This document shows, in pieces, positions 1 through 5,942 of a stretch of DNA of 7,043 nucleotides (positions within the stretch are counted from its first letter, which is position 1; every line of letters starts with the position of its first letter). Under the pieces are notes generated by a model. That model did not search any database, was not told where the DNA came from, and was given only the letters and a program-made list of their open reading frames with translations. Source of the stretch: DASYSA01 sp036003885 (lineage in GTDB: Bacteria; Acidobacteriota; Blastocatellia; UBA7656); assembly GCA_036003885.1 (NCBI GenBank), contig DASYSA010000665.1, positions 1-7,043 on the forward strand. Direction: 5' to 3'. A program made the position numbers and the translations under genes.

Positions 1-8
1 ACGCGCGG

Positions 9-67
9 GGTCAGGCCCCCCGGTCACACCGAATAAGAATCCGAATCGCAGAATCGAGGGCCTGACC
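9..67. repeat. Inverted repeat, 10-bp arms, upstream of the aminotransferase gene
   Basis: The arms GGTCAGGCCC (9-18) and GGGCCTGACC (58-67) are perfect reverse complements separated by 39 bases. The spacer carries several GAATC/GAATCG words (near 37, 43 and 51). There is no T-run after the second arm, so it does not look like an intrinsic terminator. It may be the end of a REP-like palindromic element or the remains of a terminator of a gene left of the window. The left edge of the window prevents a decision. Confidence 0.45.
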
Positions 68-149
68 TCCGTCAATATCCCTCGCAGAACCCCGAACTAT
101 TCTGTAGTATCCTCGGAATCGAAAGATCTAAAGCCGCGTTACCATTATT

Positions 150-157
150 GGAGGAGG
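150..157 (+). promoter_or_regulatory. Strong Shine-Dalgarno of the glyoxylate aminotransferase
   Basis: GGAGGAGG lies 7 bases before the ATG at 165. It is the best Shine-Dalgarno match in the window and fixes the start of the aminotransferase. An overlapping ATG at 148 in another frame precedes it and is not supported by a site of its own. Confidence 0.85.
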
Positions 158-164
158 CCACCGA

Positions 165-1388
165 ATGGCAGACCAGTCACAGCAAGCTAAAGAACGTCCC
201 CACTACGAACGCCTTCAGCCGCCCAGGCGCGTGCTGCTTGGGCCCGGTCCAAGCCCGGTTGAAGACAGGATCCTCGAGGCTATGGCCGCTCCGATCCTCG
301 GGCACCTCGACCCCGTCTTCCTGCGGTGTATGGACGATGTTCAGGCTCTGCTCAGGTACGTATTCGAGACCGAGAACCGCGTAACGATTCCCATCTCGGC
401 CACCGGCAGCGCCGGCATGGAGGCCGCGCTGGTGAACTCTCTCGAGCCGGGCGATCAAGTGGTCGTCTGCATCAATGGAGTTTTTGGCCAGCGAATGCTC
501 GACATCGTGGAGCGCGCCGGCGGCAAACCGATCGTAGTTGAAGCCGCCTGGGGCGAAGCATTCAACCTCGACGCTCTCGAAGCTGCGCTCGATTCGGGCC
601 CAGCCCGGGCGCTTGCTATTGTTCACGCGGAGACCTCTACCGGCGTACTGCAGGACCTCGCGGGACTTGCCGAGATGACCCATCGACGAGGCGCGCTGCT
701 TATCGTCGATGCCGTCACCTCGCTTGGAGGCCATCCTGTTGGAGTTGATCGAAACGGCATCGATATCTGCTACTCGGGGACGCAGAAATGTCTCGGCGCG
801 CCGCCCGGACTCTCTCCGATCACCTTTTCGGAAAGCGCTTTGGATCGGATTCGCTCGCGGCGTTCGAAAGTGCAAAGCTGGTACCTCGATATCACGATGG
901 TCGAGCGCTATTGGGGCGACGATCGGACGTATCATCACACGGCGCCGATCTCAATGAACTATGCTCTGCGCGAGGCTCTGAGAATCGTTCACGAAGAAGG
1001 TCTCGAAGCTCGATGGCAGAGGCATGAACTGAATCATCGCGCGCTGGTAGCGGGGATCGAAGCGATGGGGCTCAGGATGTCGGTTGCTCCCGCCCAGAGA
1101 CTGTGGAGCCTGAATGCGATCAGTGTTCCTGAAGGAGTCGATGACGCTCGCGTTCGGGCGAGGTTGCTCGAAGAGAACATCGAGATCGGCGGCGGTCTCG
1201 GTCCTCTCAAGGGTCGCATCTGGCGAATCGGTCTGATGGGATCGGGTAGCACTCGCGAGAATGTGCTGTTGATGCTCGAGGCGCTCCAGCGCGCGCTCAA
1301 AGCCGAGGGATTCTCATGTGAATCGGGGACTGAGGCGGCGCAGGTGATCTATGATTCGGCAACGACGGCCGGTTCAATCGGCGTTTGA
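165..1388 (+). CDS. Class V PLP-dependent aminotransferase, alanine/serine--glyoxylate aminotransferase (AGXT/SgaA) type
   Basis: This 407-residue cytosolic enzyme belongs to fold-type I, class V aminotransferases. It is predicted to transfer the amino group of alanine or serine to glyoxylate, giving glycine plus pyruvate or hydroxypyruvate. Visible family marks are GPGP at 26-29, GHLDP at 46-50, the ATGSAGMEA cofactor loop at 79-87, HAETSTG at 154-160, the PLP-ring Asp182 in IVDAVTS, the Schiff-base Lys208 in SGTQKCLGAPPG, and Arg354 in WRIGLMG, the expected substrate-carboxylate arginine (human AGXT has the same order of motifs). Length is typical, with about 20 weakly conserved residues at the C-terminus. 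The start is set by GGAGGAGG 7 bases upstream. The gene converges on the OFA transporter gene and is not in an operon with it, but it would consume the glyoxylate made by the - strand genes. The family assignment is firm; the choice between alanine, serine or another donor is open. Confidence 0.9.
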   Translation: MADQSQQAKERPHYERLQPPRRVLLGPGPSPVEDRILEAMAAPILGHLDPVFLRCMDDVQALLRYVFETENRVTIPISATGSAGMEAALVNSLEPGDQVVVCINGVFGQRMLDIVERAGGKPIVVEAAWGEAFNLDALEAALDSGPARALAIVHAETSTGVLQDLAGLAEMTHRRGALLIVDAVTSLGGHPVGVDRNGIDICYSGTQKCLGAPPGLSPITFSESALDRIRSRRSKVQSWYLDITMVERYWGDDRTYHHTAPISMNYALREALRIVHEEGLEARWQRHELNHRALVAGIEAMGLRMSVAPAQRLWSLNAISVPEGVDDARVRARLLEENIEIGGGLGPLKGRIWRIGLMGSGSTRENVLLMLEALQRALKAEGFSCESGTEAAQVIYDSATTAGSIGV

Positions 1389-1396
1389 CCTCGTGG

Positions 1397-2791
1397 TTAA
1401 TCTGCAGTAGCCGCGTTGGCTTCGTTGGCCGCCTCCTGTCTGTCTACCGGGGCAGTAGCGGCTTCAGCTGGTGGTTCCGACTTTGCCGACTGCTCCTTCA
1501 TGAGCCGGGTAACGAGCGGCTTTAACCAGAACACTGCCAGGCCGGCAGCGGCGATATTGCAGATTACAGCGGCCGTGAGTGCCGGCAACCAGGATCCCGT
1601 GGCTATGAACAACATTGCCGAGAGAGGGCCACCTATTGAACCGACGCCCTTCGCGGTGTACTGGATCCCGTAGTTCGTCGTCGAGTGCTTGGATCCAAAA
1701 ATGTCCGCAATCGCCGCTGGGAATAGGGAGTAAATGTCACCCCAAAAAAAGAAGGTCAGACCGTAGAGAACGATGAACCATGTCGGCTGCCGTACCAACA
1801 GAGTAAGAGCGGTGATTGCGACCGCCTCCAGTACAAAGACCCCCGCCATAGTGTCATACCTGCCCAGGTGGTCGGACACCCAGCCAAAGAACGGGCGCGC
1901 CGAGCCGTTCAGGATGTTGTTCAAGGTCATAGTCAAATTCAACGCCGTGAGACCCTTGAACAGCGTTACGCCACCAAACAATGTGATGCCGTCGAACACT
2001 ACATGAGTGTTATGGCTGTACGCATTGCCGATTGGGATCAGTTGAGCGGTGACCATAAGCCCGCTGAAGGTAACCAGGCTCATCATCAAATAGAGAACGT
2101 AGAAGGTGCGACTCCTCAGCATCTCGCGAGGAGTAAATTCGCGAGAGGACTGCTGTACTTTCTTTTGAACCCTGGCCTTAATCGCTTCCCATCCGGCTGG
2201 CTGCCACCCCGGCTGCGGCATCGAAAGAAACTGGGCAGCGATCAGCACCACCACACCTTGAATCAATCCGAAGATAATGAAAGCGGACCGATATCCGCCG
2301 GCTTCGATCATACGAGATATTGGAATGTTCGTGAGCGCGGTTCCGAACCCATATGACCCGGCTACAACACCCACGCACAAGCCGCGCCGGTCTGGAAACC
2401 ACTTCATTGCGATTCCAATGCAAGCGCTGTACACCGCCCCGGCCCCGATACCGCCGAGAGCATAGACAACATAGAGCGCAGTCAGTGAGTTGGCCAGCCC
2501 AGCTCCAACCCACCCCACTCCAACCAGGAGGGCGCCGGCGGAGACCACGATCCGAGCACTGGAACGTTCAACAAGATATGCATTGATCGGAAACAACCCG
2601 GTCTGTGTAGTCACGAACAAGGTGAAGGCCCACGCTACTGCAGTCAGGCTTGCATTGAGGCTTTCGGTGAGAGGCTGCACGAACAGGGTCCACCCGTACT
2701 GAAGGTTCGCAATGGCCAACATGGCGGCAGCACACGCGACGAGCTGCGGCCAACGTCTGGTAACAGGATTACTTCTCGGCTGCACACTCAT
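1397..2791 (-). CDS. oxlT: OFA-family MFS transporter, oxalate/formate antiporter type
   Basis: This 464-residue inner-membrane protein has 12 predicted membrane helices (roughly 14-34, 51-72, 80-100, 104-127, 137-157, 167-190, 228-252, 283-303, 313-333, 337-362, 373-397, 400-425), a basic central loop at 191-227 and a soluble Glu/Ala-rich tail from about 430. The family is recognised by NGSARPFFGWVSDHLGR at 295-311 and NYGIQYTAKGVGSIGGP at 373-389. Arg299 and Lys381 fall where OxlT of Oxalobacter formigenes has its two essential dicarboxylate-binding charges (helix 8 Arg, helix 11 Lys). Family members exchange oxalate for formate, or carry related small carboxylates. The start has GGAG at 2801-2804, 9 bases upstream. 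The gene follows the reductase after 287 bases, so it may have its own promoter. No formyl-CoA or oxalyl-CoA decarboxylase gene is nearby, so formate need not be the counter-substrate. Family is sure; oxalate is likely but unproven. Confidence 0.85.
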   Translation of the reverse strand: MSVQPRSNPVTRRWPQLVACAAAMLAIANLQYGWTLFVQPLTESLNASLTAVAWAFTLFVTTQTGLFPINAYLVERSSARIVVSAGALLVGVGWVGAGLANSLTALYVVYALGGIGAGAVYSACIGIAMKWFPDRRGLCVGVVAGSYGFGTALTNIPISRMIEAGGYRSAFIIFGLIQGVVVLIAAQFLSMPQPGWQPAGWEAIKARVQKKVQQSSREFTPREMLRSRTFYVLYLMMSLVTFSGLMVTAQLIPIGNAYSHNTHVVFDGITLFGGVTLFKGLTALNLTMTLNNILNGSARPFFGWVSDHLGRYDTMAGVFVLEAVAITALTLLVRQPTWFIVLYGLTFFFWGDIYSLFPAAIADIFGSKHSTTNYGIQYTAKGVGSIGGPLSAMLFIATGSWLPALTAAVICNIAAAGLAVFWLKPLVTRLMKEQSAKSEPPAEAATAPVDRQEAANEANAATAD

Positions 2792-3078
2792 CCTTGGTTT
2801 CTCCGTTGTCTCGCGCTCCAGATCGACGCCGCACTGTCCCCCCCCGCTGAGACGCGTTGAGGGCTATCGGAATCGTTTCCCCTGGGTATCGATCGTGAGA
2901 ACCCTGCGTAGTGGCCTCTACCGAGGCTTACGGCACCTGTCTCATATCCTGACTTTAATTTGAATCTTCCCTTACCCAAATGATCGTGCCCGTCGCCAAT
3001 CCAGGAAATAGATTTCGGCCTCAGTCTAACTCGGCAAACCGCTTTCGGGCAACGAAGGCTCGAAGAATTTCGGGCCGC
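2792..3078. other. 287-base spacer between reductase and transporter genes
   Basis: I see no convincing coding sequence here. The stretch holds a run of eight C on the + strand (2838-2845, G8 in the transporter leader), a small perfect hairpin with 5-bp arms GCCTC/GAGGC and a 4-base loop (2914-2927), and an AT-richer patch around 2945-2985. The hairpin is not followed by a T-run in either direction. The length suggests that the transporter is transcribed at least partly from its own promoter, but I could not identify convincing -35 and -10 boxes. Confidence 0.5.
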
Positions 3079-4065
3079 TCACACTGCGCGACGCCTCTCA
3101 CGCAACTGTGAATCGAGCAGCTTCACGCACGCATAGGCCGCCTCCGTGGACGGCATCGCAACCCCGAGCCTCCTTCCGAGTTCCACCACTGCGCCGACGA
3201 TCGCCTCCAGCTCGAGCGGGCGTCCAGCCTCAACATCTTGAAGCATAGATGTCTTGTGAGCGCCGACCTTCTCGGCGCCTTCCAATCGCTGTTCGATGGA
3301 GACCCCAAGGTCAATCCCAAGGCCTTGAGCCACAGCTTCGGCCTCGGCCATGATCGCCGCCGAAAGTGCCCGGGTCTCACGACACTGAACAATCTCTATG
3401 AGGGTTGAGCGGGTGAGCGCACTGATCGGGTTGAACGCCACGCTGCCCATGAGCTTCACCCACATGTCGTGGCGTATCTTGCCGCGAATGGGACACCTCA
3501 AGCCCGCCTTTATGAACGCGTCGGCAACCAGACGGCAGCGCTCGCTTTTTCCACCATCAGGCTCCCCGATCGCGAAACGAGTGCCTTCTATGTGCTCGAC
3601 GACCCCCGGCTCGGTGATGATAGTCGATGGGTAGACCACACAGCCAATCACCCGAGCGGGATCGATGCTGTTGCTCACTACACCTCCCGGATCGACCGAC
3701 TCGAGGTGGGTTCCCTCCCACTCTCCGCCGTGGCGATAGAAATACCACCACGGAATACCATTCTGCATGCTAACGACACAGGTATCGGGCCCGATGAGCG
3801 GGGTGAGGCGCGGCGCCATCTCAGTAAGGCTGTGAGCCTTCACGGTCAACAATACGGCATCAACGTGGCCTACGTCGCTCGGGTCGTCTGTAGCCGCCGG
3901 CCGAGCCTCAAACTCTCCAAGCGACCCCCGGACGCGCACACCACGCTCCTGCATCGCCTTGAGGTGCGCCCCTCGAGCGATGAGCGTCACGTCATCACCT
4001 GATCTTGAAAGCATCGCGCCGGCGAAGGCGCCAATCGCGCCCGCCCCGACTACGGCAAATTTCAT
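3079..4065 (-). CDS. Ketopantoate-reductase-family (PanE/ApbA) oxidoreductase, candidate oxalyl-CoA reductase (PanE2-like)
   Basis: This 328-residue soluble NADPH-dependent enzyme has an N-terminal Rossmann domain (GAGAIG at 7-12, Arg31 for the NADP phosphate, Lys76 in TVKAHS, Asn102 in MQNGIPWWYF) and a helical C-terminal domain (from about 195). Compared with E. coli PanE as I remember it, the catalytic Lys176 is Lys204, Ser244 is Ser273 in SMLQD and Glu256 is Glu285, but the substrate-contacting Asn180 is Ser208 (KLMGS instead of KLAVN). The NGIPWWYF and LESVDPGG segments (102-109, 121-128) mark a PanE-like subgroup distinct from the E. coli enzyme. Canonical activity would be reduction of 2-dehydropantoate to pantoate. 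No other pantothenate gene is near; the neighbours are an oxalyl-CoA synthetase-like ligase, an oxalate-type carrier and a glyoxylate aminotransferase. A PanE homologue (PanE2) is the oxalyl-CoA reductase of Methylobacterium extorquens, so I infer oxalyl-CoA to glyoxylate here. Start at 4065 gives the Rossmann motif at once; the ribosome site is poor because the repeat element abuts it. Confidence 0.85.
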   Translation of the reverse strand: MKFAVVGAGAIGAFAGAMLSRSGDDVTLIARGAHLKAMQERGVRVRGSLGEFEARPAATDDPSDVGHVDAVLLTVKAHSLTEMAPRLTPLIGPDTCVVSMQNGIPWWYFYRHGGEWEGTHLESVDPGGVVSNSIDPARVIGCVVYPSTIITEPGVVEHIEGTRFAIGEPDGGKSERCRLVADAFIKAGLRCPIRGKIRHDMWVKLMGSVAFNPISALTRSTLIEIVQCRETRALSAAIMAEAEAVAQGLGIDLGVSIEQRLEGAEKVGAHKTSMLQDVEAGRPLELEAIVGAVVELGRRLGVAMPSTEAAYACVKLLDSQLRERRRAV

Positions 4066-4068
4066 GAC

Positions 4069-4166
4069 TTGTCCGTGGTCCGTTGTCAGTGGCCATTTGT
4101 TGGTAGTCTGGTTTATCCGCTAACTACTGAGAACTGACGACGGACAACGGACCACTGACAAATGAC
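4069..4166. repeat. Inverted array of degenerate heptamers between ligase and reductase genes
   Basis: The right arm is seven consecutive 7-base units from 4118 to 4166: CGCTAAC, TACTGAG, AACTGAC, GACGGAC, AACGGAC, CACTGAC, AAATGAC. The left arm is six units of the opposite orientation from 4071 to 4112: GTCCGTG, GTCCGTT, GTCAGTG, GCCATTT, GTTGGTA, GTCTGGT. Bases 4069-4090 pair with 4140-4161 at 20 of 22 positions, giving a strong stem with a 49-base loop that can pair further, though less well. On the - strand transcript the element starts at the last base of the ligase stop codon and ends 3 bases before the reductase ATG. It resembles heptameric short tandem repeats described from cyanobacteria, but as an inverted pair. 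It could block ribosomes at the reductase start or protect and segment the mRNA. Confidence 0.8.
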
Positions 4167-5650
4167 TATCTCGTAATCTCTGCAGCGACGTTGCGACGTT
4201 GAATCTTGCCGGTCGCCGTTCGCGGAATTGCCTCGACAACGTAGATGGTCTTCGGGCATTTGAAATCGGAAAGCGACGCGCTGCAATGGGCTTTCAGCTC
4301 CGCCTCCGTTGCGGGTCCGCTGAGCACAACGGCGGCGGCCACCTCCTCGCCGTAGACTCGATCTTCGACCCCAAAGCAAACCGCTTCCGCAACAGCCGGG
4401 TGTGTCAGCAACACTTCATCGATCTCGCGTGGCGATATCTTCTCTCCCCCCCGGTTGATCAGCTCCTTGATGCGCCCAACCAGAGTCAAATAGCCGTCGC
4501 CGTCCAGAAAACCCTGATCGCCCGTCCTGAACCAGCCATTTGAGAACGAGGCCGCGTTGGCTTCCGCGTTCCCCTCGTATCCTCCGAAAACATTCGGCCC
4601 TTTGATCGATACTTCGCCGACTGTTTCCGCGGGCAGCAATTCACCTTCCTCGGTCAGGATCGCGATCTCCACGGAGGTTCCGCTGCCAACGGATCCCGGC
4701 TTTCGCACGCGCGGCGGAAGAGGGTTAGAAGACATCTGATGGGCGGCTTCAGTCATACCGTACGCTTCCAGGACCGGTACACCAAAACGCTCCTCCATGC
4801 CGGCCATGGTCTGCGGCGCGAGCGAGGCACTGCACGATCGGATAAAACGCAGGTGCTCCGCTCCGGCAGGTCTCGACTTGCTTCTCGCAAGTAGCACCTG
4901 GTGGATCGTCGGCACCGCGGAATACCAGCTCACGCGGTGGTCCGTAACCGTCCCCCAGAAGGTCAGCGGATTGAAGCGCGGCGGTACGACGACTGTGCCC
5001 CCCGTGAACAGCGTCGCAAGCGTCGAGGCAACAAGGCCGTGAACGTGAAACAACGGCATCACGCATAGTGAGACGTCATCCTCGGTCAGTTCGTAGGTGG
5101 CGGCCACGTTTCGGGCGGAGATCATCAGATTGGAATGCGACAGCGGAACGCGCTTGGGACGGCTCGTCGTCCCGCTCGTATGCAGCACAAGAGCCGTGTC
5201 GTCGGGACCCGGACTCTCAGCGGGCCGGAGAGGTCCGACGGTCTTCGCCGCTGAGAGATGGACCAGTCCCTCACCGTCGAGGTCGGCTTCGATGACGAGC
5301 ACGTTCTCACCGGCCGCAGTTCTCGCTTCCTCGGCGCCGCCGGGAGGCAGAATCAGCGCGCGAGCTCCGGTGTCTTCAAGATAGAATTTGAATTCGTCCA
5401 CCCTGTAGGCCGGATTGAGAGGCGCCGCTGTTCCCACGACAGACGCGGCAAGAAACGAGGCGATCAGCTCCAGTCCATTGGGCAAAGCCATCGCGATGCG
5501 GTCGCCGCGCCCAAGACCAAGACTCCTGAGATCCCTGGCCAGATCCTGGACCTGTTGACGGAGTTGTCCGTAAGTCACCGATGGACCACGCCCCGAGACC
5601 GCCACGGAGACGCGTGACGGGCTGCCATTGTCGAGTAAATCGAAAATCAT
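4166..5650 (-). CDS. Acyl-CoA synthetase of the AAE3/Pcs60 type, probable oxalate--CoA ligase
   Basis: This 494-residue ANL-superfamily ligase is predicted to activate oxalate with ATP to an oxalyl-adenylate and then to oxalyl-CoA, AMP and pyrophosphate. Motifs in order: P-loop LHTSGTTSRPK at 156-166, PLFHVHGL at 199-206, SWYSAVPTIHQ at 241-251, LRFIRSCSASLAP at 267-279, EAYGMTEAAHQMSSNP at 295-310, GWFRTGD at 372-378, LVGRIKELINRGGEKISP at 390-407 and the catalytic Lys482 in TATGKIQRR. These segments, especially IRSCSASLAP, MTEAxHxMSSNPLP and NxxYxxxEFxFYL near the N-terminus (79-91), are nearly the same in plant AAE3, an experimentally known oxalyl-CoA synthetase, and set it apart from fatty-acid or 4-coumarate ligases. 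Oddity: Arg167 (codon 5150-5152) stands where the P-loop normally has Gly (PKG). AGGA at 5661-5664 lies 10 bases before the ATG. It is first of the three - strand genes and 97 bases upstream of the reductase. Confidence 0.88.
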   Translation of the reverse strand: MIFDLLDNGSPSRVSVAVSGRGPSVTYGQLRQQVQDLARDLRSLGLGRGDRIAMALPNGLELIASFLAASVVGTAAPLNPAYRVDEFKFYLEDTGARALILPPGGAEEARTAAGENVLVIEADLDGEGLVHLSAAKTVGPLRPAESPGPDDTALVLHTSGTTSRPKRVPLSHSNLMISARNVAATYELTEDDVSLCVMPLFHVHGLVASTLATLFTGGTVVVPPRFNPLTFWGTVTDHRVSWYSAVPTIHQVLLARSKSRPAGAEHLRFIRSCSASLAPQTMAGMEERFGVPVLEAYGMTEAAHQMSSNPLPPRVRKPGSVGSGTSVEIAILTEEGELLPAETVGEVSIKGPNVFGGYEGNAEANAASFSNGWFRTGDQGFLDGDGYLTLVGRIKELINRGGEKISPREIDEVLLTHPAVAEAVCFGVEDRVYGEEVAAAVVLSGPATEAELKAHCSASLSDFKCPKTIYVVEAIPRTATGKIQRRNVAAEITR

Positions 5651-5697
5651 AAAGTCTAAATCCTGAGAACAGGGAATCTCGGTTGTAGTTGGCGCAG

Positions 5698-5724
5698 CTT
5701 ATCATCGCCCTTTTCATCTGTCCA
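5698..5724 (-). promoter_or_regulatory. Possible sigma-70-like promoter of the ligase gene
   Basis: On the - strand TGGACA (5724-5719, 5 of 6 to the -35 consensus) is followed after 15 bases by GATAAG (5703-5698, 4 of 6 to the -10 consensus). The spacing is short for a standard promoter, and the organism's promoter rules are unknown, so this is a candidate only. It would start a leader of roughly 40 bases before the ligase start codon. Confidence 0.25.
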
Positions 5725-5734
5725 GATAGATGAA
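5713..5734. promoter_or_regulatory. 22-bp dyad, possible operator in the ligase/uvrA spacer
   Basis: TTCATCT (5713-5719) and AGATGAA (5728-5734) are perfect 7-bp inverted arms around 8 bases, with an inner palindrome ATCTG-TC-CAGAT (5716-5727). It overlaps the candidate -35 box of the ligase gene, the place expected for a repressor or activator site. It does not match LexA boxes of the E. coli or Bacillus type, so it is not obviously an SOS site for uvrA. No regulator gene lies in the window. Confidence 0.35.
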
Positions 5735-5854
5735 CGTGTCACGTTTGGCGTTTTACGTTTTGCGTTGGAGCCTGCGTAAGTTGGAAGGCCGATCAAGAGA
5801 GCGGGAAAATCCACTGACCGAACCTAAAACGCAAAACGTCAAACGTAAAACGTT
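5733..5854. repeat. Second inverted heptamer array, unit AAACGNN, in the ligase/uvrA spacer
   Basis: Left arm units, 5733-5767: AACGTGT, CACGTTT, GGCGTTT, TACGTTT, TGCGTTG. Right arm units, 5820-5854: GAACCTA, AAACGCA, AAACGTC, AAACGTA, AAACGTT. The right arm is the reverse complement of the left in two registers (24 of 28 or 23 of 28 pairs), as expected for a degenerate tandem array, so the exact stem is ambiguous. The 52-base loop has no recognised feature. It has the same 7-base period and inverted layout as the 4069-4166 element but a different unit. Confidence 0.7.
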
Positions 5855-5942
5855 CCCCCGTCTTGAAGCCAACCTCCCGGCGTTGGTAGAATGAAGTCTT
5901 TCGACTACGACCTGATTCCCCGCTATCCGAGCCCAGGGTTAA

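Noticed and set aside
82..110. Possible promoter of the aminotransferase with -10 TAGTAT at 105-110
   Set aside because: The -35 at the right distance (TCGCAG) matches only 2 of 6, so there is no real support.
177..938. 253-residue open frame on the - strand inside the aminotransferase gene
   Set aside because: It is antisense to a gene with full family motifs and has no recognisable domain; such long shadows are common at this base composition.
3041..3059. Possible terminator hairpin after the reductase gene (GCTTTCG/CGAAGGC)
   Set aside because: One pair is broken on the - strand transcript and no T-run follows, so it is not a credible intrinsic terminator.
4446..4452. Run of seven C within the ligase gene as a frameshift or slippage site
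   Set aside because: It encodes the conserved NRGGEK motif in frame; the frame is intact on both sides.
5883..5911. Possible uvrA promoter TTGGTA with 17-base spacing to TACGAC
   Set aside because: The spacing is right but the boxes match only 4 and 3 of 6; I found no SOS box to support it.
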